DNA of 64,000 nt, taken from NCBI GenBank assembly GCA_030698625.1, contig JAUYMS010000035.1, positions 135,950-199,949 of the forward strand. The letters are read 5' to 3'. The notes under the pieces were generated by a model. The model saw only the letters and a program-made list of their open reading frames with translations. It was not told the DNA's origin and searched no databases. The position numbers and the translations under genes are program-made. The first letter of the stretch is position 1. Each line of letters begins with the position of its first letter. The stretch is from Candidatus Omnitrophota bacterium. GTDB taxonomy: Bacteria > Omnitrophota > Omnitrophia > Omnitrophales > Aquincolibacteriaceae. Shown piece by piece: positions 35,015 through 43,131 of the stretch.

Positions 35015-35196
35015 TGCTGGGGTGGACATCGGCCATCGCAGCTTACGGGGCCTTTATCATTCCGAAGGTATTTGGCCAACAGATTAAAGCCGGCCATGCC
35101 GAGTATGCCCTTTATGGTTTTACGGTTTATTATTTGATTTGTCTTGTGTTAAACTGGCATTTCTATGATCGCAAGAATTCTGGAATTCAGTGTTGA
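35005..35196 (+). pseudogene. narK: NarK nitrate/nitrite transporter, C-terminal remnant
   Basis: From 35005 the frame reads 'RGPVLGWTSAIAAYGAFIIP', 'KVFGQQIKAGHAEYALYG' and 'LICLVLNWHFYDRK', the last two membrane helices of NarK-type major facilitator transporters, ending in a TGA at 35196. Nothing of the first ten helices is present. The start overlaps the last radical SAM codons in a shared ten-base CGTGGGCCGG at 35005-35014. It cannot function as a transporter. It is evidence that nitrate/nitrite transport genes stood here. Confidence 0.8.
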
Positions 35197-35220
35197 GTAA
35201 GGCAGTACAGCATTAAAGTG

Positions 35221-35325
35221 TCTCCGAGTTCGGAACCCTAAAGCGAGCGGGTTGCTCCCAGGGGTACCGGGACCTGAGGGTCTTTCTGGAAACGGAAGGG
35301 CCTCCCGAGTTGTGCGGCGAACTTG
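35221..35325 (+). ncRNA. Probable Moco riboswitch
   Basis: The leader of moaA contains conserved-looking blocks 'GGGTTGCTCCCAGGGGTACC', 'GGGACCTGAGGGTC' and a GAAA-capped stem 'CTTTCTGGAAACGGAAG' followed by 'GGCCTCCCG'. These can fold into the multi-stem MOCO RNA element known upstream of molybdenum cofactor genes. The element ends about 40 nt before the GTG of moaA and its AAAGGAG site, a position suited to translational control. The call rests on recall of the motif, not a covariance search. Confidence 0.65.
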
Positions 35326-35362
35326 ACGTCCGTCAGCGTGACGAATTGGAAAGGAGAAAAAA

Positions 35363-36379
35363 GTGAATCATGTTCCGCTTGTCGACTCCTATGGTCGGCA
35401 TATAAATTATCTGCGTATTTCGCTTACCGAAGCGTGCAATTTCCGCTGCGTTTATTGCGTCCCCAAGGAAGGTCTCCCTGCGCAAGTGAAGCCATCAGGC
35501 TTTCTGACTCCGGATCAGATCGCCAGATTCGCGCGCATCATCAGCGGTTTGGGTGTCTACCGCGTTCGCTTGACCGGAGGAGAACCCCTGCTTCGCACTG
35601 ATATTCTCGAGATCGTCCGCAAGATAAAAGATGTGCCTGGGATAACGGACCTTTCGATTACGACAAACGGGAGCAAGCTCGTCCCTCTGGTGCACTCGCT
35701 CAAGGCCGCCGGTCTTGACCGGGTCAATATCAGTTTCGACAGTGTCGACCCCGAGCGGTTCAAGAAGATTACCTTGTCGAATGCGTATGCGGAGGTGTTG
35801 GGGGCCGTGCATGCAGCGGTTCGTGCCGGGTTCCCGGTGAAACTCAACATGGTGATCCTTAATGGGGTTACACCCGGTGAGATCATCCGCTTTGTGGAAC
35901 TTGCCGTGAAATTTCCTTTGGAAGTTCGCTTCCTGGAATTTATGCCGCTTTGCGGCAGCGGTTGGAGTAATGATCTCTTTTATCCGATCGAAAAGGTTCG
36001 TGAGATCGTTCGGGAAAATTTCAAGCTCGGGCAGGTAGAAGCCCGGGGTTCGGAAGTCGCGCAATCATTCCCACTCGAGGGTGGCTGCGGTAAGGTCGGT
36101 TTTATTGCGTCGCTAACAGAATCGTTCTGCGAGCAATGTTCGCGCATGCGCCTGTCGGCCGACGGCCAGATCTATCCGTGTCTCTTTTCGGACACCCGCG
36201 TGTCAGTAGCGGAACTATTACGCCGGGAAGCTTCGGACGAAGCCGTAATCGAGGCGATTCGGCATGCGGCCCGCATCAAGCCTGCGGGGAACCAGTTCAA
36301 AGAACGTCCTTTTGAGAAAGATACGGGCAGGGCGGTGGAGGTTCATGAAACTCCGCTCATTCATCATATCGGAGGTTAA
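35363..36379 (+). CDS. moaA: GTP 3',8-cyclase
   Basis: 338 residues from GTG 35363, seven bases after AAAGGAG. The N-terminal radical SAM cluster 'CNFRCVYC' and 'VRLTGGEPLLR' bind SAM. The C-terminal second 4Fe-4S site has 'CEQCSRMRLSADGQIYPC' (CxxC plus C). MoaA ends in GG, and here the last residues are 'HHIGG', as needed for activity. It starts molybdenum cofactor synthesis from GTP. First gene of an eight-gene operon behind the predicted Moco riboswitch. Confidence 0.96.
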   Translation: MNHVPLVDSYGRHINYLRISLTEACNFRCVYCVPKEGLPAQVKPSGFLTPDQIARFARIISGLGVYRVRLTGGEPLLRTDILEIVRKIKDVPGITDLSITTNGSKLVPLVHSLKAAGLDRVNISFDSVDPERFKKITLSNAYAEVLGAVHAAVRAGFPVKLNMVILNGVTPGEIIRFVELAVKFPLEVRFLEFMPLCGSGWSNDLFYPIEKVREIVRENFKLGQVEARGSEVAQSFPLEGGCGKVGFIASLTESFCEQCSRMRLSADGQIYPCLFSDTRVSVAELLRREASDEAVIEAIRHAARIKPAGNQFKERPFEKDTGRAVEVHETPLIHHIGG

Positions 36380-36383
36380 TTTT

Positions 36384-37358
36384 ATGACGAGTCAAAAACT
36401 AGCAGTAAAAAAAGAGAAGGGGAATACTGTGTCCCAGTTGCAAGGGGGGCAGATGCGCTCGGTTACGGACAAGATCGACACGCACCGCATCGCGACGGCT
36501 GTAAGTTCTGTTCGCGCGAAGCCTGAAACCTTGGAGCGCCTGAAGGCAAACGATGTCCCCAAAAAGGATGTCCTGTTAATGGCGCGAGCCGCGGGCATTA
36601 TGGCCGCGAAGAAGACAAGCGAGCTGATTCCGTATTGTCATCCGCTACCTATTGATGTGGTTGAAATTCACTTTGAGATTACGGCTGACGCTGTGGTGAT
36701 AACGGCCCTTGTCGAAGCCCTGTGGAAGACCGGCGTTGAAATGGAAGCGCTGACGGCAGCTTCGGTGGCAGCGTTGACGGTCTACGATATGCTAAAACCC
36801 GTTGACAAGGACTTGGAGATTGTTTCCACGCGGCTACTCCGGAAGAAAGGGGGAAAGTCGGGGTTCCGGGAGTGGACACCCGAAGGTTTTAAAACCGCGG
36901 TAATCGTCACCTCGGACGGCACGGCTCAAGGAAAGCGCGAAGACAAATCGGGAAAAATCATCCGCGAACGGCTCGAAGCCCACGGCTTGACGGCACTCTA
37001 CAAGGTTATTCCCGATGATAAAGAATTGATCCGCGCCACGCTTACGGCCTATTGCGATGAGGGGGTTCATCTCATTTTGACTACCGGAGGAACGGGCCTG
37101 GGGCCGCGTGACGTGACTGTCGAGGCCACCGCTGAGATCATGGATCGGGAGATCCCCGGTATTATGGAAGCGGCCAGAAGCTATGGTCAGCGGCGCACGC
37201 CCTACGCCATGCTGTCGCGAGGATTAGCGGCACAGCGCGGCAACAGCCTCATTATCAATTTGCCCGGCTCTTCAAACGGGGTACGCGAGTCGCTGAATGC
37301 GATCTTTCCCGGGATATTGCACGCCTATTCCATGATGGGGGGAGGCGGTCACTCGTGA
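36384..37358 (+). CDS. moaCB: Bifunctional MoaC/MoaB fusion
   Basis: ATG 36384 (GGAGG eight bases before) gives 324 residues; the longer frame into moaA is not used. Residues about 20-160 are MoaC (cyclic pyranopterin monophosphate synthase: 'KKTSELIPYCHPLPID', 'KTGVEMEALTAAS', 'DMLKPVDKDLEI'). Residues about 170-324 are a MoaB/Mog molybdopterin adenylyltransferase domain ('LTTGGTGLGPRDVTVEAT' and 'NLPGSSNGVRESLNAIFPGI'). Such fusions are known in several phyla. It joins the second and the last-but-one steps of Moco synthesis in one chain. Confidence 0.95.
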   Translation: MTSQKLAVKKEKGNTVSQLQGGQMRSVTDKIDTHRIATAVSSVRAKPETLERLKANDVPKKDVLLMARAAGIMAAKKTSELIPYCHPLPIDVVEIHFEITADAVVITALVEALWKTGVEMEALTAASVAALTVYDMLKPVDKDLEIVSTRLLRKKGGKSGFREWTPEGFKTAVIVTSDGTAQGKREDKSGKIIRERLEAHGLTALYKVIPDDKELIRATLTAYCDEGVHLILTTGGTGLGPRDVTVEATAEIMDREIPGIMEAARSYGQRRTPYAMLSRGLAAQRGNSLIINLPGSSNGVRESLNAIFPGILHAYSMMGGGGHS

Positions 37359-38104
37359 CGGAGCTTCCGGCTTGGCTTATCGCCGGGTTTTTCCTCATCG
37401 CCCTCTTTTATTCAATGGTGGGTTTTGGCGGAGGCTCTTCTTACTTGGCGGTTCTCGTCTTGGCGGGTCTTTCCTATCAAACCATTCCGTCGCTCGCCCT
37501 TTGCTGCAATCTCATCGTTACCGCAGGGGGCTGTTGGCATTTTTATCGTGCCGGCCATTTTCGTATTAGAAATGTTCTGCCGTTTATTATTCTTTCCGTT
37601 CCCATGGCGTATCTGGGCGGGAGAATGCATGTCTCGAAAGAGGTTTTCTGCATCCTCCTGGGATTTTCCCTTTTTGCCGTAGCCGTTCGAATGTTTATGC
37701 CTAATCGCATTTCTCAGGATCCCCGAGAAATCTCGGTGAAGCATGCGTGGGCGATTGGCGTCCCTCTCGGCGGGGCATTGGGGTTGTTGGCAGGAATTGT
37801 GGGTATCGGCGGCGGTATCTTCCTTAGCCCGCTGCTCCTACTCATGCGTTGGGTCACGGTCAAGCAGGCCGCGGCGGCTGCCAGTTTTTTTATCCTATTT
37901 AATTCTATTTCCGGTCTAGCGGGACAGCTGCAAAAGGGAGCCGTTGATGCGGCGCTACTGTTGCCGCTCGGGCTTGCGGTGTTTGCCGGCGGCCAGATCG
38001 GATCGCGGCTCGGCGCCTATCGCATACCCGTCATACGATTACAGCAGATGATTGGGGTTCTGGTTTTGTATGTCTCGGTCCGGCTGATCATGGGGGCCTT
38101 ATGA
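37355..38104 (+). CDS. TauE/SafE-family permease
   Basis: 249 residues with about eight membrane helices and the two-fold repeat of the family ('FYSMVGFGGGSSYLAVLVL' and 'GIVGIGGGIFLSPLLLLM'). GTG 37355 overlaps the moaCB stop and its own stop overlaps moeA (ATGA), so it is translated as part of the Moco operon. TauE/SafE proteins move sulfite, sulfoacetate or other small anions. Placement here suggests a substrate linked to the cofactor, such as a sulfur or molybdenum oxyanion; that is inference. Confidence 0.88.
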   Translation: MTELPAWLIAGFFLIALFYSMVGFGGGSSYLAVLVLAGLSYQTIPSLALCCNLIVTAGGCWHFYRAGHFRIRNVLPFIILSVPMAYLGGRMHVSKEVFCILLGFSLFAVAVRMFMPNRISQDPREISVKHAWAIGVPLGGALGLLAGIVGIGGGIFLSPLLLLMRWVTVKQAAAAASFFILFNSISGLAGQLQKGAVDAALLLPLGLAVFAGGQIGSRLGAYRIPVIRLQQMIGVLVLYVSVRLIMGAL

Positions 38105-39330
38105 TTACAATTAATGAAGCGCAAACGCGAATACAGAAATCGATTCCTCCTTTACGGACCGAGACGCTGCCTCTCGGCCGATCCTTAGGTTACATCCTAG
38201 CCGAAGACATTAGAGCGGGCGTCGATTTGCCGACAGCGGACAACTCGGCCATGGATGGCTTCATTTTAAGGTCTCGCGATACGGCTTCCGCGTCTGCGGT
38301 GCGCCCTGTGCGTTTACGTATTCGAGGCGCCATCAAAGCGGGGGACCGAGGACCGCGTCTCCTGGCTAAGGGAGAAGCCTACAGGATTATGACAGGTGCA
38401 TTTATTCCGCGCGGGGGTGACACCGTTCTCATTAAAGAGAATGCGGTTATCGAGAAGGGGAAGCTTGTCATTGCCGCGCCCCTCAAGCCGGGTTCTCATA
38501 TCCGCCGCAGGGGTGAAGAGCTGCGTAAAGGCAGCAAGATCCTGAAAATGGGCGGTGCCATTCATCCCGGCATCGTCGGCATTCTGGCTTCCGTTGGGCG
38601 CGATCGCATCAAGGTTTTCACCAAACCGCGAGTCTCCGTGATTGCGACGGGCAGTGAACTCGTCGAACCCGGCCGCAGACTCAGAAGGGGCCAAATCTAC
38701 AATAGTAATGCATGGATGATTTGGGCGGCGTTGCAATCCATGGGCGTGACCCCTGTTGCCGTGATGACGGCGCGCGACCAACTTTCCGTTTTGAAGACGG
38801 CGGTTAAAAAGGCGCTCGGCAAGAGTGATCTTGTCATTATTATGGGCGGCGTCTCAGTCGGAGATTATGATTTTGTCAAAGACGTGCTCGGGGGATTCGG
38901 AGTGCGTCAAATCTTTTGGAAGGTAAAGCAAAAGCCGGGTAAACCGCTCTATTTTGGAAAGCAGGGGCGCGCACTTGTCTTCGGCCTGCCCGGAAACCCG
39001 GCCAGCGTTTTTACCTGCTTTTATGAATATGTCTTCGGCGCAATCAGGCAGATGTCGGGGTTTCGCCGTCCCTACTTGCGGCGTGAAAACGTGATGCTCC
39101 AAACGCCCATTCGCGGCGACGCGAAACGCAGTCTACTGCTTAAGGCGAAAATGAGTACGCGGTTCCGAAAGAGAACCATTGCACCCCTGGGATTTCAGGC
39201 TTCCCATATGATCTCATCGCTGCGTGATACGGATAGCTTCATTGTAATCCCCCCCGGCCGAAAGACCGTAGCTAGGGGAAAGAAAGCGACGGCGGATCTA
39301 TTACCCTATGCCGTGGAGGTCGAATCATGA
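38101..39330 (+). CDS. moeA: Molybdopterin molybdenumtransferase
   Basis: 409 residues, normal for MoeA. 'LPTADNSAMDGFIL' is the conserved N-terminal signature, 'PRGGDTVLIKEN' lies in domain 2, 'TGSELVEPGRRLRRGQIYNS' and 'VIIMGGVSVGDYDFVKDVL' form the adenylated molybdopterin and molybdate site, and 'GLPGNPASVFTCF' follows. It inserts molybdate into adenylated molybdopterin. It is coupled at both ends by ATGA overlaps to the permease and moaD genes. Confidence 0.96.
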   Translation: MITINEAQTRIQKSIPPLRTETLPLGRSLGYILAEDIRAGVDLPTADNSAMDGFILRSRDTASASAVRPVRLRIRGAIKAGDRGPRLLAKGEAYRIMTGAFIPRGGDTVLIKENAVIEKGKLVIAAPLKPGSHIRRRGEELRKGSKILKMGGAIHPGIVGILASVGRDRIKVFTKPRVSVIATGSELVEPGRRLRRGQIYNSNAWMIWAALQSMGVTPVAVMTARDQLSVLKTAVKKALGKSDLVIIMGGVSVGDYDFVKDVLGGFGVRQIFWKVKQKPGKPLYFGKQGRALVFGLPGNPASVFTCFYEYVFGAIRQMSGFRRPYLRRENVMLQTPIRGDAKRSLLLKAKMSTRFRKRTIAPLGFQASHMISSLRDTDSFIVIPPGRKTVARGKKATADLLPYAVEVES

Positions 39331-39572
39331 AGATAAAGGTGTTATTCTTTGCGCAGTTTCGTGATTTGCTCGGAGCCGCCGAAAGGTCAGTCGAGGCTGA
39401 GGAGGGAACCACGGCGGGGAACCTTGTGAAGTCCCTTTTGGAAGAGAGCGGCAAGTCTAAGTATCACGAGCTTCCCGTCCTGTATGCGATCAATGAGAAC
39501 TTCGAAAAGGCGGAGACCGTACTTCGAGATCAAGACGTACTGGCCGTGTTACCGCCGGTTTCGGGAGGTTAA
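39327..39572 (+). CDS. moaD: Molybdopterin synthase small subunit (sulfur carrier)
   Basis: 81 residues with a beta-grasp fold: 'IKVLFFAQFRDLLG' at the start and the obligatory C-terminal Gly-Gly ('LPPVSGG') that carries the thiocarboxylate. It overlaps moeA by ATGA and ends two bases before the GTG of its partner moaE. It donates sulfur to precursor Z in the MoaD2-MoaE2 complex. Confidence 0.95.
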   Translation: MKIKVLFFAQFRDLLGAAERSVEAEEGTTAGNLVKSLLEESGKSKYHELPVLYAINENFEKAETVLRDQDVLAVLPPVSGG

Positions 39573-39573
39573 T

Positions 39574-40002
39574 GTGTTCTTGACGCGTGACCCCATTATT
39601 CCGGGGGTTTTTTTTAGCCGGGTTTTGGATCCGACTTGCGGCGCGGCGGCTACCTTTGTAGGTGCCGTTCGCAATCATCATGAGGGCAAGCCCGTGCATG
39701 AACTCTGTTACGAGTGCTACGAGGTGATGGCAGAGAGGCAGTTGGCCCACATTGCCGACGATGTGAAAAAAAAGTACGGCGTTTTCTCGGTGCGGATCTC
39801 ACACCGGGTTGGCTGGCTTCAGATCGGCGACGTGGCCGTGGCCATCGAAGTCAGTTCGGCGCATCGCGATGAGGCCTTTCGCGCTTGCCGCGACGTCATC
39901 GAACAGATCAAAGTGAGTGTCCCGATATGGAAAAAGGAAGTCTACGCGGACGGCACTTCCGAATGGGTCATTTGCACGCATCAGCATCAGGAGATCTCAT
40001 GA
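39574..40002 (+). CDS. moaE: Molybdopterin synthase large subunit
   Basis: 142 residues from GTG 39574, five bases after GGGAGG; the frame is open further upstream within moaD but that part is not MoaE-like. 'TFVGAVRNHHEGKPVHELCY', 'RISHRVGWLQIGDVAVAIEV', 'SAHRDEAFRACRDVIEQIK' and 'PIWKKE' are the diagnostic MoaE motifs, with the active-site Lys residues. With MoaD it converts precursor Z to molybdopterin. Confidence 0.95.
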   Translation: MFLTRDPIIPGVFFSRVLDPTCGAAATFVGAVRNHHEGKPVHELCYECYEVMAERQLAHIADDVKKKYGVFSVRISHRVGWLQIGDVAVAIEVSSAHRDEAFRACRDVIEQIKVSVPIWKKEVYADGTSEWVICTHQHQEIS

Positions 40003-40589
40003 ATCGGCCGTTTGTAGGCATTATCCTGGCGGGGGGCAAAAGCCGCCGTTTCGGAAAGGATAAGGCGCTGGCGGAGGTTGGCGGACGCTCCATGATTGAA
40101 CACGCCGTTTCCCTCATGCGCTTGCTCGGAATGGACCCGTGTATTGTGACCGCGCCGTCGCGGGATTACCGCTTTACGTCCTGCCGTATTGAAGCGGACA
40201 TCTTTCCGGACCGAGGACCGCTGGCCGGGCTCTGCACGGCGTGCCGCCTTTTTCCGGCGAGGCGTCTTTTAGTGCTGACCTGCGACATGCCGGGGCTCGA
40301 CGTTCAGACCTTACGAAGGCTTATTCAGTGCCACGATCCCCGGAGCACTGCGACGGTTTTTCGCACGTCCGCAGAGCTTGTCCATCCGTTTCCCGGAATC
40401 TACGAGGCTTCCCTTGCCGGCGAGATTCTCCGGCATCTTCACGCGGGTCAGAGCTCCATGAAAGGTTTTTTGGCAGGGCTATCCCGGGTCCGGTTCATTT
40501 CCGCCGGGCCGGCAAGTCTTAGTCTTACCAACATCAATGACGAAAAGACATGGCAACAGTTTAAGGTGAAGGTCGCAGGGAGGGTGTGA
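39999..40589 (+). CDS. mobA: Molybdenum cofactor guanylyltransferase
   Basis: ATG 39999, overlapping the moaE stop, gives 196 residues. 'GIILAGGKSRRFGKDKALAEV' is the nucleotidyltransferase P-loop, and 'FPDRGPLAGLCTA' and 'LLVLTCDMPGLD' (metal-binding Asp) are MobA signatures. 'TNINDEKTW' near the end also fits. MobA attaches GMP to Moco to form the bis-MGD cofactor used by nitrate reductases and other DMSO-reductase-family enzymes, none of which remains in the window. Confidence 0.93.
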   Translation: MNRPFVGIILAGGKSRRFGKDKALAEVGGRSMIEHAVSLMRLLGMDPCIVTAPSRDYRFTSCRIEADIFPDRGPLAGLCTACRLFPARRLLVLTCDMPGLDVQTLRRLIQCHDPRSTATVFRTSAELVHPFPGIYEASLAGEILRHLHAGQSSMKGFLAGLSRVRFISAGPASLSLTNINDEKTWQQFKVKVAGRV

Positions 40590-41473
40590 TGAGCACGGGC
40601 TTAGAGAGTCTCTATCGCATGAGTGTGGAACAAAATCCCATCGCAATAATGATTACCGACACCGATGGCAATATTGTCTACGTGAATCCGCAGTGGACGT
40701 CCCTTACGGGTTACACGCAGAGAGAGGTTGTCGGCGAAAACCCCCGTCTTCTGCAGTCGGGCAAGACGGAACTCGGTGTTTATAAAGATCTCTGGCAAAC
40801 CATAACCTCGGGTAAGGTCTGGTATGGGGATCTGATCAATAAGCGCAAAGACGGAGAGATCTACGTGGAGTCCATCTTCGTCGCACCTCTGAGGTCTGAC
40901 GCCGGAAGGACAACTCATTATTTGGGCGTGTGGCAGGATGTTACCGAGTTACGCGAGGGCGAGAAGAAGCTGGCTCATGCGGCTCACTTTGATTTCCTGA
41001 CAGGCCAGTATAACCGCGGGCATATCCTCGAAAGGCTGGAAGTCGAGGTTGAACGTGCGGCGCGTTATAAGCGCCCGCTTTCGGCAATGATGATCGACAT
41101 GGATGACTCCAAGGCCGTCAATGATGAACACGGCCACCTGGTCGGGGACCGAATTTTAAAGGCCTTTTCCACGCAAGTGGCACAGAGCATACGTAAAATG
41201 GATCTCCTGGGGAGGTATGGCGGGGATGAGTTCCTCGTGGTGCTGCCTGAAGCGACCCTGGAAACCTCGACGGTGGTTGCCAAGAGAATTCAGCAGAGTC
41301 TGGCCGATTATCGGCATGACGTGGTCGGGGACGTGACGAGTTTTACCTGCAGTATCGGGTTAATGTCCTTTTCTGACGCGGAAAAAATTGACAAAACTCT
41401 TTTGATTGAGAAAATTGACCGCGCCCTGATGAAGGCTAAGCGAGCAGGGAAGAATCAAGTCGTTGTCGAATAG
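40589..41473 (+). CDS. PAS-GGDEF diguanylate cyclase
   Basis: ATG 40589, four bases after AGGGAGGG (a GTG at 40586 is also possible), gives 294 residues. The N-terminal PAS domain has 'NPIAIMITDTDGNIVYVNPQ' with PAC 'TTHYLGVWQDVTEL', and resembles flavin- or heme-type redox PAS sensors ('GENPRLLQSGKT'). The GGDEF domain has the intact 'GRYGGDEFLVVLPEA'. It makes c-di-GMP in response to an unknown, possibly redox, cue. It is the last member of the Moco operon by overlap with mobA. Confidence 0.88.
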   Translation: MSTGLESLYRMSVEQNPIAIMITDTDGNIVYVNPQWTSLTGYTQREVVGENPRLLQSGKTELGVYKDLWQTITSGKVWYGDLINKRKDGEIYVESIFVAPLRSDAGRTTHYLGVWQDVTELREGEKKLAHAAHFDFLTGQYNRGHILERLEVEVERAARYKRPLSAMMIDMDDSKAVNDEHGHLVGDRILKAFSTQVAQSIRKMDLLGRYGGDEFLVVLPEATLETSTVVAKRIQQSLADYRHDVVGDVTSFTCSIGLMSFSDAEKIDKTLLIEKIDRALMKAKRAGKNQVVVE

Positions 41474-41482
41474 GGGAAATCT

Positions 41483-41845
41483 ATGGAAGAGCAGGATAAA
41501 ATCAGAAAAATGTTCGGCATCAAGCCGGAATTGGCCGGGGTGATTGCTTGTCTGCAGGAGATTGAGTTGATCTGCGGGGCTCTCGAAGACCGCAGCGACC
41601 TCGAAGGTGCAGGAACTGCGGCGGAGATGAAGCGAAATGTGCAGCGCTGTCTGGCGGATAATTCAGGCGCCCATGCCCGGCAGCTAATGTCCTTTTTGAA
41701 AGGGCATCACGCGCGTTACCGTGACATTCCCGCTGCTAAGAATCTATTCAAAGCCGAAGTTAAAATTGACGGGACGATGACGACACTTGATGCACTTCTA
41801 GTTGAGTTTGCCGAAGTCATTGAAGACTTGCCGCCCTCCGCGTAA
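41483..41845 (+). CDS. Helical protein of unknown function
   Basis: 120 residues, predicted all helical, with no transmembrane segment. '[18 protein letters not shown]', '[20 protein letters not shown]' and a C-terminal '[16 protein letters not shown]' are the visible features. The His-rich helix pair might bind metal, but no family motif is recognised. It lies 9 nt after the PAS-GGDEF gene with AGGGGA before the ATG, so it probably belongs to the same transcript. Confidence 0.55.
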   Translation: MEEQDKIRKMFGIKPELAGVIACLQEIELICGALEDRSDLEGAGTAAEMKRNVQRCLADNSGAHARQLMSFLKGHHARYRDIPAAKNLFKAEVKIDGTMTTLDALLVEFAEVIEDLPPSA

Positions 41846-41853
41846 CCGGATCC

Positions 41854-42270
41854 ATGAAGTCCTTAACAGAGCATCTATGGTTTGAGACCACGAAGCGGCG
41901 GGAGTATCTCAATATCACGCCTAAAGTGGAATCGTTGGTCAAAAAAAGCGGTGTCAAGGAGGGGCTCTGTCTGGTTAATGCTATGCACATTACGGCCAGC
42001 GTCTATATCAATGACGACGAACCGGGATTGATTCAGGACTTTGACGAGTTCCTGGAGGGCATTGCTCCCTATGATGTGGAGAAGTACCGCCATCACCGAA
42101 CCGGTGAGGACAACGGGGATGCCCACCTGAAGCGCCAGCTTTTTGGGCGGGAAGTGACCATCGCAATAACAAAGGGTAAGCTTGATTTCGGACCTTGGGA
42201 GCAGATCTTTTATGCCGAGTTTGACGGCCGTCGGCGCAAACGGGTCCTCGTGAAGATCATCGGCGAATAA
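41854..42270 (+). CDS. YjbQ/UPF0047 family protein
   Basis: 138 residues, the normal length of UPF0047. '[18 protein letters not shown]', '[20 protein letters not shown]', '[20 protein letters not shown]' and '[20 protein letters not shown]' are the conserved blocks, including the metal-site His residues. E. coli YjbQ has weak thiamine-phosphate synthase activity, and the true role is unclear. It has no visible ribosome site and follows the previous gene by 8 nt. Confidence 0.9.
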   Translation: MKSLTEHLWFETTKRREYLNITPKVESLVKKSGVKEGLCLVNAMHITASVYINDDEPGLIQDFDEFLEGIAPYDVEKYRHHRTGEDNGDAHLKRQLFGREVTIAITKGKLDFGPWEQIFYAEFDGRRRKRVLVKIIGE

Positions 42271-42301
42271 GGAAATTGTAGAGGCGGCTGCAGTCAGGGT
42301 A

Positions 42302-42307
42302 TATAAT
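42302..42307 (+). promoter_or_regulatory. -10 box nine bases before the CRP-like gene
   Basis: TATAAT at 42302-42307 lies nine bases before the ATG at 42317. Transcription would begin within one to three bases of the start codon, leaving no room for a ribosome site. No good -35 box is visible. Confidence 0.5.
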
Positions 42308-42316
42308 CATCGCGCC

Positions 42317-43009
42317 ATGAAAAAGCCCAAACCGCAAATCGGCATCGAAGACGTTCCTTTGTTTCGCGGCCTTACGAAAGAGGACCTTCAGGCGCTGAAG
42401 CCATGTTTGCGGGAGCGCAGCTTCGACAAAGGCGAGGTTTTGTTTCACGAAGGCGCTCAATGCGAGAGGATCTTTATCGTCCGGTCGGGGCGGGTGAAGC
42501 TTTACCGGCTTGCCGCGACGGGTCGAGAGCAGATTCTGGAGACCCTGGAGACGGGTGACACCTGTGCTTGTAATCCGGGTGAGAAGACGTGGAGTTGTTC
42601 TTCTTCGGCTGAAGCTGCGACACCCTGCAGTGTCTGGTTTTTATCACGCTTCGACTACCTCAAACTGGTTGAGTCGAACTCGAAGTTTACCAACAGCCTC
42701 AACCACCTCTTCGCCGAGAAACTTCGCTGCTTCAGCACGCTCATCGAAGATTTCTCCCTGAAGGATTCCCGCTCGCGTCTGGTCAAATTTCTTTTGGATA
42801 TGCAGGCCAAGAAAAGTGTGACGGCTTCCAAGGACGGGGTGCTCTACATCCCGTTTACCCGTGAAGAGATCGCGCAGAGAATCGGTACGGTCAGAGAAAC
42901 CGTGGCCCGCCAGCTGCATCAACTCAAAGATCTGAACCTCATCGATATCAAGCCGAATCAAATTATCATCCTCGACAAAGAAGGTCTCGAGGCCCTCCTT
43001 CGCCAGTAA
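42317..43009 (+). CDS. Crp/Fnr-family transcription regulator with CRP-type recognition helix
   Basis: 230 residues: an N-terminal cyclic-nucleotide-binding-like barrel ('VLFHEGAQCERIFIVRSGRV', 'ILETLETGD') and a C-terminal winged helix. The recognition helix 'TVRETVARQLHQL' keeps the R-E-T-V-x-R residues of E. coli CRP that read TGTGA, unlike the ExxSR of FNR. The middle has clustered cysteines ('DTCACNPGEKTWSC', later 'PC'), which could sense redox or NO; the FNR N-terminal cysteines are absent. A perfect TGTGA-N6-TCACA site lies 59 bp downstream, before the hemerythrin operon, the probable target. Confidence 0.88.
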   Translation: MKKPKPQIGIEDVPLFRGLTKEDLQALKPCLRERSFDKGEVLFHEGAQCERIFIVRSGRVKLYRLAATGREQILETLETGDTCACNPGEKTWSCSSSAEAATPCSVWFLSRFDYLKLVESNSKFTNSLNHLFAEKLRCFSTLIEDFSLKDSRSRLVKFLLDMQAKKSVTASKDGVLYIPFTREEIAQRIGTVRETVARQLHQLKDLNLIDIKPNQIIILDKEGLEALLRQ

Positions 43010-43065
43010 TTCCCCCGAGCTTAGTTCCATAACCCGTTTAAAACATTTGACTTAGAGCATTCCAT

Positions 43066-43110
43066 TCTGTGACATAGGTCACAGACCGGGTCCTTCCTCT
43101 CGCATACACT
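43066..43110 (+). promoter_or_regulatory. CRP-type operator and class II promoter of the hemerythrin-HAO operon
   Basis: TCTGTGAC-ATAG-GTCACAGA (43066-43085) is an 8 bp-arm perfect palindrome containing TGTGA-N6-TCACA. A -10 box TACACT lies at 43105-43110. If transcription starts near 43117 the palindrome is centred at -41.5, the classic position for activation by Crp/Fnr proteins. The ribosome site AGGAGGG is at 43117-43123. Confidence 0.75.
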
Positions 43111-43131
43111 TTAAAGAGGAGGGTAGTGTTC

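Noticed and set aside
34433-35137. The 234-codon frame as a complete radical SAM protein
   Set aside because: The last 40 codons are NarK coding sequence read in the wrong frame, so the apparent C-terminus is not natural.
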